DNA from: Vitis vinifera
Taxonomy: Eukaryota; Streptophyta; Magnoliopsida; Vitales; Vitaceae
Assembly: GCF_030704535.1 (NCBI RefSeq)
Contig: NC_081817.1
Location: forward strand, 9,746,501 to 9,810,500
Direction: 5' to 3'
Length of the DNA: 64,000 nucleotides
Of the stretch, positions 11,396-23,693 are shown piece by piece. Numbering within the stretch: position 1 is the first letter of the stretch; every line of letters begins with the position of its first letter. Position numbers and translations under genes: made by a program. The notes under the pieces were generated by a model. That model saw nothing but the letters and a program-made list of their open reading frames with translations, did not search any database and had not been told where the DNA came from.

Positions 11396-14300
11396 ATGAT
11401 GAAAGAGAAGGATAAAGGAGTGAAGATAAATGATGATGTAAGGAGTAATTTTGCTAGTCTAATATAATTACATTTTAAAATTAGAATTTAAATTATGTGA
11501 CCAATTAATGTAGTTGAGGAAAAAATTGGGCAAGAAGTGGAATGCACTTTCAAAAGTAGAAAAAGAAAATTTCATGGCAAAGTCCAAAGAAAGTTCAAAA
11601 CAATATTCACTTCAAAAGGGTGTGGTTCCAAAGGTAATTTTTTTTTTTGTAATGAATATTTAATTTCTTTACTTATGTATTTGTTGGAAATTATATTAAT
11701 GTAAACATGTTTGATGTTTGTGTATCTTTTCAGTTATATCTTCAAACTCGATGCTCCCCCGAGCGAGTTATTAGAGTGATTGAAAATTTAGAACCAAAGC
11801 AAAAAGCAGCCATAGAAGAAATAGGATTTGGTAGCCTCTTGCAACTTCGATGTAGGAAAATTGATCATGGGTTATGTCTTTGGTTGATAAATAGTTTTAA
11901 TCCGAACACTTATATGTTACAGTTGTATAATACTTGTATCAAATTATCCCCCATTGATGTTGAATTTATTATGGGATTGAGGGCAAGAGGGTTCAAGATT
12001 GGCATGAACAAAGATGTTGGTCATAAGAATGATTTATGTAAAAAATATTGTGATAAAAAACGGCGATTGCCATTAGTGATGTTAGAAAATCAAATTAGGG
12101 AGGATAAAGAGAGTGGAAACGATTTTAAAGTTCGTTTTGTATTATTTGTGTTGGGTGCATTATTGTGCCCAACAATGAAGCTTTTTGTGAATCGCTCTTT
12201 CTTACATCTTGTGGAAGACATCGATTCAATAAAGAAAATGAATTGGGCAGAATTTGTGTTGTCCTATCTTGTGCACGGGATTGAAGAGTTTAAGAAGAAA
12301 CAACAAAGTGGGGTTTGCGGTTGCTTATTGTTTTTAATGGTAATTAATTTACATCATAGTGAAATACGATTTTGTTTTAATATAATTTATGAACTAACTA
12401 TATATCTATGTCAAATATACTCGTAGTTATTCTACCACGAGCATATATCGTTTGAAGAGAAATTCCTACCGCTATATACTCGACCTTCTCCTCGGATTAC
12501 TGCTTGGGGAGATGATGAAGTATTGGATAGGAAACAAAGATTGAAAAAACTTGGTGGATATGCAAATGAGAATGTAAGTTATAGTTTTGAAAGTCGTTTA
12601 CTATTGATTTAAGTTTGTAGTGATTTAAAATCTGATATGTATTATATTTTGATGAATATATTGTAGCTCAAAATATGGGTGATAGAAAATGAGATAAGGG
12701 ATTGCGTTGATGGAAATGCAACGACAATGGCGAGTGAGAATGAGGAGGATGAGAAATTTGTATCCAATCTAAACAAAGATGTTATTAAACGAGTAAGTGT
12801 TTTACAATATTCATTGTGACTATCTATATTAGCATTGAACCTTTGTATTATGATGTTATTAATCACGTTCGTATATATCATTAGGTTGATGGTGGGAACT
12901 TAATGGAGATGGATAAAACCTTTCAACAATTAAAGACACATCTACTTGATATGGCTTATGGTGCAAGTAGTAGTAGTTGTGATCAAATTTTGGCTAAATT
13001 TGAGGAGAATTATACTACAGTGAAAGGTCTCTTCCTTAGGTCAAGCGGAAAACCTTTGAGAATGCACGAGGAAGGAACGAAGAATGACATGCTCTCATGC
13101 GAGAGAAGTTTGGAAGATATGAACAATATGAATGTGAATGAACATTATCTTCACACTTTTTCAAATGAGAAGTTATGCACCGAGGACTTGAATGAAAAGA
13201 ATGAAGATGCATGTGCTACATCAATTGAAGTGCATATCATTCCAGACGAAAATCAAAATATTTTACCACTTCCAATCAAAAGGAGTAGAAGAGATTATGG
13301 AAAGGTATGTATCATATAAAAGAAAAAATTATTTTCTTTACAACTACTTAACCATTACATAGTAAATAGATGTATATTACTGACATTTTCCATATTAGGA
13401 ACCATTACGAGCACTATGTGGTTATCCTAATCATGTCATGAAAAAACGTTCATCAAGGGAGAGGAAACCAAGTAAATTCAAGGTCTCCCTGTTTGTACAG
13501 AAATCAAGGAAGATGGTAAAACGTGAAGCATCAGAGGTATAATACAAATAGTTTAATATCATTGTTCTTATTTTTTGATACTTAACATATATAGTTAATA
13601 ATTATGTCTTGTTTTTGAATTAGTCAATCCCCATGTCCATTCGTGAAGACGTGGTGGATACTCAATCATTCAATGTACTTCAATCTGTTGTCGCTGATTA
13701 TGTTTTCAATAAAGCGTTGTCAAAAAGGTTTGTCGCGTCTAGAACATTCATAGATGTGTTGTTACAATTTTAGCCTTCATATGCTTCCAATTTACTGAAG
13801 TTTGTTTGAACATATTATTATTTTAGTGAGCTACTTGTTGACTTTGGTCATGAACATGGAGTTCGTGGAGATTTTGCATGCTTACGTCCTAGACAAAATT
13901 TGATGGATGTTGTAAGTACCTACTTCATTTATATCAAATGCATCCTATATTAGTTAAATAAATTTATTGAAGTTATTGTTCAACAACAGGTAATAAATTT
14001 AGAAGCCCCAAAGCTAAATTATTTTGAAAGACAATTCATAGGCATACGAAGTATAAGATGCTATCTTCCCACGACATTTTCAGTAAGCTCATATTTCTCT
14101 TGTTGTTTACTTACATATTAAGTACAATATAGTAATGTTCGTATTATATTTTCTTATTAGCAAATGATTTTGTGCGGGAGTCCTCATCCTTTTTTCGATA
14201 GAAAAACATCCATCGTGAGTAAGTACATTAGTGAATTGGATGATTGCGAGAAGGTTAGTAATTATTTCTAATGTTTAATTGCATATATGAAATTTAGAAT

Positions 14301-15005
14301 AGATATTGTTTTCACCTATAATATAGTAGATTTTTTGTGCCCCAACTCATATATATTCTTTTTCTAACTTTACAGCTATTTATTCCAATGCATGACGAAT
14401 GCCCTGGTCATTGGTATCTGTGCGTCATTGACTTTAAAAACTCTCATACCCTAATTTTGGACTCATTACGATCGAAGAATCGAGACAAGTTCCGGTTTCA
14501 GAGTGTCAAAACAGTTGTATGCTTTCATGTTTATATTTTTCTTCTATTCTATTTTTTCCTCTTCCATATTTATTAACACTTTCATAATAAATTAGGTTGA
14601 ATTTTGTCAAACGTTCTTCAAACTGTATGACATAGGGAAAGATGTCTTCCGATTCTCCATTGATTGGGCTCCTTCGATTCCGACCCAAGAGAATGGGTTA
14701 GTATGAATACATAACTCACATTACTATTCTTTTGCTGAGGTATAATTAGACAACCATTCAATAAGTTGTTTTGCTTTTCTTTTTTCTTTCTTAGGTGGGA
14801 CTGTGGAGTGCATGTCATTAGACATATGCAGAGATTCAAAAATGGTGATCCGATGACGAGCTCCGACTTTTGTAATTCTATGAAAATACGTCGAGAAATA
14901 GCATGTGATTTAGTTTTACATGAGGGAAATAGAGAAAAACAAACCATTGTGGCTATTGTTTGTACAAAGACGTCGACACGATCAATGAAAAAATTATTAT
15001 TATGA
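11396..15005 (+). CDS. Ulp1-like cysteine protease (peptidase C48), transposon-type, 14 exons
   Basis: Fourteen exons join in frame through 13 GT-AG introns to a predicted 808-residue protein: 11396-11437, 11514-11633, 11734-12339, 12427-12573, 12667-12792, 12885-13304, 13399-13536, 13624-13727, 13827-13911, 13990-14082, 14161-14253, 14376-14516, 14596-14696, 14795-15005. The C-terminus has the Ulp1/SUMO-protease fold: His670 in GHWYL, Asp687 in LILDSL, Gln736 in PTQENG and Cys742 in WDCGVH, so the catalytic set is complete. Residues 55-256 match the N-terminal domain typical of plant transposon-borne Ulp1 proteins (EIGFGSLLQL, CLWLI, IMGLRARG). Residues 15-45 are a lysine-rich HMG-box-like stretch. 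The start is the first ATG in the first joinable exon; further 5' exons are possible. No stop or frameshift was seen. Such genes often travel with MULE transposases, and one lies convergently downstream. The true substrate is unknown. Confidence 0.85.
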
Positions 15006-15282
15006 TATTTGTTATTTTTCAAATATTTATCATTTCCATATCCACATATCGTCATGTTTATTGGGAAGTTGTGAGCTTCGATGACCATACATTATTAATG
15101 ATTAAGTCCATTTTATTTCAATATCCAAATACTCTTATTTCAATATGGTCGTCAAAATGAAATTGTAATATATTGGTATCATTCATGTTCGACATGTGTG
15201 ATTTTGTACGATCTTTAACCTAATCAGATCTGTAAATATCCATTTATTTATCTATGCTAACAATATATAGTTAGTACATTAC

Positions 15283-16060
15283 TACACTGGTTGACGAATG
15301 CCATTCAGCCGGTAAGAACCAGTCCAACGATTTATCTATGTCCACTTTTCATAGGCATACGCATTATTCGTACCGGTTGAGAACATTCCTCATATTTTGA
15401 GTTGTGGAAAGTGGTTGATCAATGAAGAAATTGTCTCAACCGGTTGACGAATGATTTGACCAGTGGGAACCGGTTGACAAATATATCAAATTGGTTGAGG
15501 AATTTGCTCAATCGGTTCATGGTTTTTTAACCAGTGGCAACCGGGTGAAGATGGGCATCAACCGGTTGAGGTATTTGCTCAACCGGTAGCGGATATTTTT
15601 AACCAACTTCAACCGATCGATCACTTCTAGAACCGGTCGACCGACTTGGCTCAACCGATTGAGAAATGGGTATCAACCGGTTGAGCCATTTTTGACTAGT
15701 AGCTACCGGATGAAGAATTTCCTCAACCGGTAGCCACTGGTAAAAAATTTTCTCAACCAGTTGATACCCATTTCTCAACCAGTTGTGGAATTTTTTAACC
15801 AATAGCTACCGGATGAGGATTTTCCTCAACCGGTTGAGAAAATTTCTCAACCGGTAGCCACTGGTCAAAAAATCATCAACCGGTTGATACCCATTTGCTC
15901 AACCGGTTGAGGAAAGTTCTCAACCGGTTGAGTATTTTTTTAACCAGTAGCTACCGGTTGAGGAATTTTCTCAACCGGTTGAGGAAATTCCTCATCCGGT
16001 AGACACTGGTCAATAATGCCTCAACCGTTTGAGGAATTTCCTCAACCGGTTGCCTCCTGC
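15283..16060. repeat. palindromic ACCGGT minisatellite
   Basis: About 780 bp contain many copies of a degenerate unit of roughly 20-25 bp centred on CTCAACCGGTTGAG, a perfect 14-bp palindrome. Variants such as TAGCTACCGG and TAGCCACTGG alternate with it. Units are joined by short A/T spacers (GAATTTCCT, GAAATTTCT). The block lies between the protease stop and the transposase 3' end. Shorter modules of the same words recur at 20105, 24255, 29345, 31720, 33730, 35740, 38220 and 39076. Confidence 0.85.
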
Positions 16061-17142
16061 AATGCTATTGTGCACAAAAAGGGTATGATATGAGTTGTAC
16101 CAATAACTTTTCACTATGGAAACATTCGACAAGGTACCATTAAGTTCAATTATAAGGTTTGAAATTGATGAAAACTGGCATTACAATTTACCTAACTACG
16201 ATTTACCCATTTTGAGTACAATCACTAAATTTACCTATTTCATATGAATTACATCATATTGATTACTTTCCTATAGTTAACTCATAACCACCTAATTGTT
16301 AAACTTTAACCACAATTGAATTTAATTAAATCCGCATAATTAACCATTTTTTTCGACATGATATAAATGAATCGGTTTCTCCATTTACCAATCATTTTAT
16401 CCCTTGTTATCAATTAAATTATAAATGTAGAGGATATTGCATTCTATCAATCAACTTGACTCTTGATCAAAATTCAAACTTTTCATTAAATAGTTAAGTT
16501 AAAAGTACACATTAGTGGAAGTGATAACGTCAACTAATATAAATACTGATTTAATACCTACCATCCCTTACTCCGTTAAGGAATAAAAAAAAAGTTGCAT
16601 ATCCTTTTCATTTTGATATTTGTTTGGATCCCCACCTTCACATGGTGTTGACATACTTTGTTCATGTTGCTGAAATCCTGCTATCTGCACATGCACATTT
16701 CATTGTTTTTTTCAGCTATCCAATTCCATTCCAATTAATTAAACCTAATCATTAAATAATGCATAGCTGAAATTCATGTCAAAAGTGTTTCTTCATTCCC
16801 GATCTTACATTATTAAGTTCACCCCAATCTATGTACATGTCAGATGGGTCATTCGGCAACTGCTCCCCTAACATTCCCTGCATGTTTCAATGATTAAGTG
16901 TTGTAAATTATTATTGAATTATATGTTATCAATGTTTGGAAATTATATAACAAGCCTATTGTACATACATGTAAGGTTGCAAAAATGTCAACCGATGAAT
17001 TTGTTGAAGGCATCATTTCCCTTTGAATGTCACATTGGGAAGACAAATTAGTTTCCTCCTACGTACTCATAATGCCATCAAAACAATTATGTTAGTCATT
17101 TATGTTAGTACACCTACAAAAATTAATCTTAGGGGCAATTTT
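16061..17142. other. spacer between minisatellite and transposase 3' end
   Basis: AT-rich DNA in which I see no gene. It should contain the 3' untranslated region of the minus-strand transposase gene. Confidence 0.5.
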
Positions 17143-19386
17143 TTATTGAATATGACATACCATATAACCCGGCTCAGCATTTTGAGGGATTGTAGCTTCT
17201 GGACACTTTCGAATTGTGTGACCCACTCTTTTACAACGACTGCATCGTCTTCCCTTTTGAACATTCATTGCCACTTTGCCTGGATTCCCTTTAGTCTTCA
17301 CAATATTTGGATCACGAACTTGGTTAGTACCTGTCGCTCCATCTGATGCTATTTTCTTCCCTTTCAAATTATAGTTATAGAGTTCCTCCATTCTCGCCGT
17401 CAAATTATGTATTTCATTTTTGGCCTCTATAAATGAAGATGACGTATCTGACGCAAAGTAGGAGAGCTTGTTGCACATCGAACTCAATGAACCATATCGT
17501 ACAAACCGATCCATGTTGTTATCTGACTCATTCACTGGTACTGATCTTGTATACACCTTTGCTAACTTTGTCCACCTCTTCATAATACATGACTGAGGAA
17601 TCTCTTCCAAATGCTCCACCTTCATAACCACCACCATGTGGCAACATGGGATGCCAATTGACTCAAACATCATGCATGAGCATTTTAATGTTACAATATC
17701 CGGGCAAAATTGTACTTCCCAATTTAAGTTCGGGTGTCTAAACTTAAACTTAGATAATGTGTATGCCCGCATTGAATGATCACTTACAAGACCAACCACA
17801 AAGAATAACTCAACATTTTTCATCTCCTCACGAAATTTAAGGAAATATTCTTTTGTGTATACGGTCGCAACATGATTTTCAAGTATGACTAGTTTGGTTG
17901 AAAGCACGGGTGAAGAATTGTTCGACTCGAACTCTGCCTTTGCCTCGTTTTGCCGTATTCTCATTATGGCTCTATCAAATTGTTGTACAAACTCATACAG
18001 TCGCAAGCGAATTTTTAAGAATCTATTTAGATATGCATTCATACTCTCACACCTTTGTGTGGTTCTCATCCCTCCAAAGAAATTTCCACGTAAATACGCC
18101 TCTGCCCATCTTTTACGTTTCCCATATATCTCGGTCACACAACGATTCTCATTATGTCCCAAATTTGCAACCATTTCATGCCAAACCTTTTCAAATTCTT
18201 CTTCATTCCCACGCATGAACATGCACCTTGCAAATATGCTTGAGAAGTCCTTAATATGCACATTCGTGAATGCATTTCGTTGCAAATGCCATGAACACAA
18301 TCGATGACATGTATCGGGTAATACTTTTTTAATTGCCTTACGCATAGCTTTATCCCCATCGGTTACAACAGATATGGGTTTCTTATTCATCATTGCATCA
18401 AGAAATGTCTCCAACACCCATTCATATGTCCCAACACTTTCATCTATCAATAACGCACAACCAAATACAACAGTTTGATGGTGATGATTAACACCGACCA
18501 ACACTACTAGAGGCTTTTTATAGGCATTTGTCCTATAGGTTGTGTCAAATGCTAGGACATCTCCAAAACACGCATAATCCATTCGAGCAGTTGAATCAGC
18601 CCAAAACAAATTTGCTAGTCGACTTTCTTCATCAATGTTGAATTTATAAAAAAATGAAGCATCCATTTCTGCCTTTCCACACAAATAAGCCAATGCCGCT
18701 TCTGCATCACCGTCTTTAATTTCACTTCTACGCATTGCATTAACGTGATTGTATATATTTTTTTGTGTGAAACCGACGTGCTCATGTCCCCCTGATTGTT
18801 TTACCATATAGTCCATAATTTGTGTGGTTTTAACACCTACTTTACGCAAAACATCAACTTGTGCCTTATCTGGATTACTTATTGTTCGATGAGACCGAAG
18901 GAATTGTGTGTTGATAGCATCGACCAAATTATGATTATGATCTCCTATAAATTCCTTTACAATCCACTTTCCATCTTTCCTATTCAAGCCTACACGAAAT
19001 GCAGCTTCACATCCAACCCTTGTCAATGATCGTGGCTCACACTGTCGCTTGTCATTTTCAATAAACATTGTCGCTCGCTGTCCTTCTCTAGAACACACCC
19101 ACTTTTGAGATATTATATCTCCATTCTTGTCTCGCTTCAAATCATCTTTTCGAATACTAAATCCAACTACTCTAGCTAACATGTTGTAAAATGTTTCAGC
19201 CTCATCTATGCAATCGAATTGCAATTTGTAGACTTCTTCATCTGAAATACCCTTCAACACCTTCTCTTTCAAACCGTTTCCACCCATGTCGTAAGTGGCA
19301 CCGATAAATGCATCGTCATTGACGACGTCCTCCTCCTTCACTTCAAACTCCCGCTTGATTGTTTTCTCCTTCACCGATTGCATCAT
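17143..19386 (-). CDS. FAR1-type Mutator-like (MULE) transposase
   Basis: An uninterrupted 747-codon frame. Residues about 53-152 form the FAR1 DNA-binding domain (WRKY-GCM1 type zinc ligands C98, C126, H150, H152). Residues about 275-370 are the MULE transposase core, with acidic residues D281 in LAFDTTYR, D343 in VTDGDKAM and E447 in QRCESMN consistent with a DDE catalytic triad. The CSWHLQRN motif is at about 364-371. A SWIM zinc finger (C569, C571, C581, H583) follows, then a CCHC zinc knuckle at the C-terminus (C715, C718, H723, C728). The protein would cut and move DNA in the nucleus. Related plant proteins FHY3/FAR1 are domesticated transcription factors, but the transposon setting here favours an active or recently active transposase. 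The gene converges on the Ulp1-like gene. Short 5' exons upstream cannot be excluded. Confidence 0.9.
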   Translation of the reverse strand: MMQSVKEKTIKREFEVKEEDVVNDDAFIGATYDMGGNGLKEKVLKGISDEEVYKLQFDCIDEAETFYNMLARVVGFSIRKDDLKRDKNGDIISQKWVCSREGQRATMFIENDKRQCEPRSLTRVGCEAAFRVGLNRKDGKWIVKEFIGDHNHNLVDAINTQFLRSHRTISNPDKAQVDVLRKVGVKTTQIMDYMVKQSGGHEHVGFTQKNIYNHVNAMRRSEIKDGDAEAALAYLCGKAEMDASFFYKFNIDEESRLANLFWADSTARMDYACFGDVLAFDTTYRTNAYKKPLVVLVGVNHHHQTVVFGCALLIDESVGTYEWVLETFLDAMMNKKPISVVTDGDKAMRKAIKKVLPDTCHRLCSWHLQRNAFTNVHIKDFSSIFARCMFMRGNEEEFEKVWHEMVANLGHNENRCVTEIYGKRKRWAEAYLRGNFFGGMRTTQRCESMNAYLNRFLKIRLRLYEFVQQFDRAIMRIRQNEAKAEFESNNSSPVLSTKLVILENHVATVYTKEYFLKFREEMKNVELFFVVGLVSDHSMRAYTLSKFKFRHPNLNWEVQFCPDIVTLKCSCMMFESIGIPCCHMVVVMKVEHLEEIPQSCIMKRWTKLAKVYTRSVPVNESDNNMDRFVRYGSLSSMCNKLSYFASDTSSSFIEAKNEIHNLTARMEELYNYNLKGKKIASDGATGTNQVRDPNIVKTKGNPGKVAMNVQKGRRCSRCKRVGHTIRKCPEATIPQNAEPGYMVCHIQ

Positions 19387-21285
19387 CTACATTACATAAA
19401 TAAGGTAAAAAAATTCCCCAATAATACTTTAACAAATTATCGTATCACTTTTGTATCAATTGATTGCATACTTGAAGATAAACCGAATTCGACAACGTCA
19501 TCTATTCTCATTTTTGGAAAAAAAACTTAGAATTTGATAAATTATAGAACCGGTGTAGATTGCACACGTGATAATTTCCCCATGATTTTCCATTTAAAAG
19601 GTCATATGTTGCAAAATTGATACTACTCTGCTATACACAATCATAAGCAAAACTTTTTAAAATCATTAAATATCACTTAAAAATCATTATGTTGAGGAAA
19701 AAACTTGTGACAAATGCAAGTGCGACACCAATACCCTCAAAAGATGGCATTAGACAATGATCCACGTCTGACATCTATACAGAAACGCACCATAATTTAA
19801 ATTGTCCTTAGACAACCAAGTGAAGTAATAGTTAAGTTCAACTTCGTAGACGTGGTTCTGCTGTTGAGGCTAAGGTTGTAGCGCTTTTGGAGGTCCTTGT
19901 GCAATAACAATATTTTAGATTGTCCAACTTTTTTTGGGTAGCGGATGGTGTTGTTGGTCTTGATGAGCATAAAAAACCAATCGGTACAATTGTTTGTTTC
20001 CTCGTAACCCGAATCTACTCTCTTCCCTTGCTCTACGCTATTATAATGTGGTTGACCTACAAATTCACCGGATGCATTTTGGTGCTGTTCACAAAATTTG
20101 GCAGTGTCTACCGGTTGAGAAAATATATCGACCTGTCTTATTTAACCGGTCGACCGGTTCACGTTCACTGTTTTAATATGTTAACAGATTAGCTAATTGT
20201 TTCTTTTCGTTGTTCATTTCATTAAGGCCTTCATTCCTTATCAGAACGTTATAATGTTGCCCTATTTAGTCATACTATGTTAACAAAATTTCCAACATTA
20301 ATCTTAGTTGCCATCTTCAAGGAGTTTGCCAGTCACAATAATTAATACCTCTCATCCATTTTCTTTAAAAACATGGAAAATCACTTTTATATAATTCTAT
20401 CTAAAAGCACGGAAGCTTTTGGGTACACCGCCACACTTATTCCAAACTTACCCCATATTGGGTGTCAATAATACACATTTCTTAAGGTTGATTCTCTCTT
20501 TTTAAGTCATTTGAATATGTATTACCCTATAATTTTGATGATGTTGTGATTTTTACAGCCAACATGACTCACTTATATTAACTAAATTAATCTCAACTGT
20601 TCAACAGATCACTGATGCATATTACTAACAATGTGCTTTAGGCAATCAAAATCCAAACTCTTTAACATCAATACATACCATTTAAAAATCACTATTAGGT
20701 TTTGGAAATATTCCCCCATCCATTTCAAAGATGAAGACATTCAGCTTAAAAAATGTATTATGGATTTGTTTACCTATTCTTTATTGAGTTAAAGATCATA
20801 CCGTTAAAATGGAAGGTCCAAGTGTGATGCAGCTTGACCTGAAGATTTGTCTTCTGGATGTTTTTTGTGACCTGTTCTCCAACAAATAGCAGACCTCGTT
20901 CAGTCTCCAAGCTTCTTACAATACTAAAACTCCCCCAAATATATACTAAGATATGTATGTGGTTGGTTGATGGAGTTATTACATTTTTTAATAGGCTGCC
21001 ACATGTTGAAAACCTACCACCACAATGGTACACTTAGTGGTTGATAGTTTGGATATTTGCATCAGTTTTTTAGGTGCCATTAAATATAACATTTATATCA
21101 GTTGGGAAAGTCAGCCTAATCTCCATATTTTTTACACCCATTGCAAATGGATATGTGTATAACTTAACAAAATATAAAGGGGAGATATGGACTTAATTGA
21201 TAATATTGACATTTGTTACTGTTGTTTAGCCTATTTATTGTAACTATGTTTTGATACCGTTTCCTACTTACTATATTTTTTCATC
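19387..21285. other. transposase 5' flank and intergenic DNA
   Basis: The first hundreds of bases are the presumed promoter and leader of the transposase. I looked for terminal inverted repeats pairing this flank with sequence left of 11.4 kb and found none by eye. Apart from the ACCGGT module at 20105-20160, no feature is recognised. Confidence 0.4.
20105..20160. repeat. ACCGGT module with perfect 16-bp palindrome
   Basis: TGTCTACCGGTTGAG is followed by AACCGGTCGACCGGTT at 20144-20159, a perfect 16-bp palindrome shared with 24465, 33783 and 39206. Confidence 0.8.
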
Positions 21286-21895
21286 AATTAACGGGGTTTT
21301 TTTTTTAAATCATGCTTCCTAATATATCCTATATATGAGAAAGGTTAGTTAAGTAGACTTAATTACGTAAAATGAGATATGTTATGATATTCTACTTATG
21401 GAAATTTTAAATAAATTCAGATTCATTAATTTATGTCACTCACCATGGTATATCGTACTTATTCGAACAATTTGTCATACAACCATAATTAATTTTAATG
21501 CCCCTATGGTAGTATATGTTAGTTAATTACAATTTTAATCTAATAGGTCTGACTATATCTTAGTGAGTTCATTACACTATCTTTTTCCATGAATTAACGT
21601 AATTTATTTTTAATTAATGCTTCATAATATATCGTAGCCATGAGAAAGGTAGGTTAATTACACTTAATTACGTAAAATGAGATAATTTATGATATTCTAC
21701 TTATGGAAATTTTAAATAAATTCAGATTCATTAATTTATTTCACTCACCATGGTATATCGTACTTATTTGAACATTTTGTCATACAACCATAATTAATTT
21801 TAATGGCCCTCTGGTAGTATATGTTAGTTAATTACAATTTTAATCTAATAGGTGTGACTATATCTTAGTGAGTTCATTATACTATATCGTACCTA
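21286..21895. repeat. direct tandem duplication, about 305-bp unit
   Basis: Two successive, slightly diverged copies of an AT-rich unit. GAGAAAGG occurs at 21337 and 21642 (305 bp apart), and downstream words (ACGTAAAATGAGATA, CACTCACCATGGTATATCG, CTATATCTTAGTGAGTTC) follow in the same order in both copies. No coding potential is visible. Confidence 0.85.
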
Positions 21896-22295
21896 TCAAA
21901 AAGATTAGTTAATTTATATGATTTAATTAACTTAAGTTCTCATATTTTATTTTCCTTAATATAAATTTTGTGAAATTAACTTCAATTAATTTCTTTAAGG
22001 TACATCAAAATATTTATTCATTTAATCCATTATAGGTTTAATAAGTTCATATGGAAACTATTACATTAAAAGTGTAGCAAATATAATGTAAGACATTAAG
22101 TTAATTAAAATTTAATTACTTCATAAACTGGATGTCTTTCCACGAAGGTCGACCGATGTTCAAACCAGTTCTACCCCTCAACCCCTTTGTCTTCTACTCC
22201 ATTCTTCTTCATCCTCGCGCGAGACCTGAACCCGTCCGTCTTCCACTTCAGTCTTCTTCATCCTCACGCAATACCTGAAGCCCATCTGAATACTC

Positions 22296-23693
22296 ATGCC
22301 CCCAAAACGAGCACTGGTCGAAGCATCCTCACCAGGTGGGAAAGGGAAGAGCCCGGCGGTATCAAGGATGCGCGGGACCAACAAAAAGACCTCCGACCGA
22401 CAACAAGCAAGCGAAAGCACCCACAACACCTCGGATGGAGCAAAACGCACCACCAACAACGGTAAACGTCCGGCCGTGGAAGCAAGTTCGGAGGTTCGTA
22501 AGAAGGCCACCTTTGATCGATCTACGTTCGCAACCCCTGACCTAGCCCAACGATTTCATCTTCACTTTGCGAATCGGACCGTAATCCCGGGTAGGAACAT
22601 TGCTTTTGCAAAGCTCAGTTATTTCCATTTCGATGTGCTTTTCGCGAGAATGGGTTGGCTTCCGATTGTCTCCGTCAATGAGTTCGTTTATCCCAAGGTT
22701 GTCAAATGTTTCTACTCCAATATGACATTCGAAGACGAAGGACCTATTACTACCACGATTAACGGTGTACAGATCGTTTTTTATGTTGCTGCACTTTATC
22801 GGATTTTAGAGATTCCAAACGAAAGGGTTTGTTTGTATGAAGCTAAGAAGTTGCCAAGGGTGGAAGGTTTCAAACCTGCAGAAGCTTTACAGAGGCTATG
22901 TGGTTACCCGAGATCTGATAGACCAACTTCCCATTTGTTGACTGTGTTGAGTCGTATCCTACATCACATGATATCGTACATTTTCATCCCTAAAGGAGGG
23001 CACCGAGATGATGTATCTTTCTTGGAGGCTTTTTTGGTTGACAGCATTCTCACAGAAAGAAAGGTTAATATTGGTTACATAATTTTCCAACATATGAAAG
23101 CATGTTCAATCAGCGAAGATTCAGTTCTCCCCTATGGCATGTTTATCACAAAGATTGTCAAATACTTCAATATCAATTTGCGCAATGAGACAGACGGGAA
23201 AAAACTCAAATCATTTGATACATATGATCGGGCTTCACTTCGCCGCATGCATTTTGTACGGAAGAAAGATGGTTCATGGGCAAGGAAGTCTTCCGTTCCC
23301 CCCTCAGAGGTTGATGTCTCTTCAGACAATGGGCCCTCCGAGGATGAAGAATATGAAGATGAGGATGTACAGGGAAGAACTCATGCAAAAGCAAATGTCA
23401 CACAAATACTGTCAACAGGTGGTGTAAGAGCTAGGGCGTTAAGAAATCATCCTTCACTAATTGGACCGGACGACTCTGAGGCATCGGATAACCTCAATGC
23501 CCAGATTAAGTCCCTTGGTACCCGCTTGGAGGAGATTGTATTAGCCAATGACCGACGTTTGACATCTCTAGAGAATTACATTGATGGTTTACACGAGGAA
23601 GTGAAAGAGGGTATGCAAGTTATACGACGCCAGCATGATGAGATGATGGTCTTCTTCCGATCCCACTTCCCGCTTCATGGACCAGACCATTAA
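22296..23693 (+). CDS. putative plant transposon protein (Transposase_32 type), intact
   Basis: A complete 465-codon frame. A basic, low-complexity N-terminus (about 1-85) leads to the conserved block of the family: RFHLHFANRTVIPGRNI, MGWLPIVSVNEFVYPK, YSNMTF, YRILEIP, QRLCGYP, LTVLSRILHHMI, KGGHRDDVSFLEAFLVDSIL, LPYGMFITKI. An acidic linker follows (about 355-370), then a helical, probably coiled-coil C-terminus (about 405-455). The same order of blocks is seen in the broken copies at 29689-31055 and 37886-36480, which are more alike to each other than to this one. The biochemical role of the family is unknown; it is found in plant repetitive elements. The start ATG is the first in frame before the conserved block. 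No reverse transcriptase or integrase adjoins it. Confidence 0.75.
   Translation: MPPKRALVEASSPGGKGKSPAVSRMRGTNKKTSDRQQASESTHNTSDGAKRTTNNGKRPAVEASSEVRKKATFDRSTFATPDLAQRFHLHFANRTVIPGRNIAFAKLSYFHFDVLFARMGWLPIVSVNEFVYPKVVKCFYSNMTFEDEGPITTTINGVQIVFYVAALYRILEIPNERVCLYEAKKLPRVEGFKPAEALQRLCGYPRSDRPTSHLLTVLSRILHHMISYIFIPKGGHRDDVSFLEAFLVDSILTERKVNIGYIIFQHMKACSISEDSVLPYGMFITKIVKYFNINLRNETDGKKLKSFDTYDRASLRRMHFVRKKDGSWARKSSVPPSEVDVSSDNGPSEDEEYEDEDVQGRTHAKANVTQILSTGGVRARALRNHPSLIGPDDSEASDNLNAQIKSLGTRLEEIVLANDRRLTSLENYIDGLHEEVKEGMQVIRRQHDEMMVFFRSHFPLHGPDH

Noticed and set aside
17885..18307. Plus-strand frames of 140 and 106 codons inside the transposase gene
   Set aside because: Antisense shadows of the intact 747-codon minus-strand gene.
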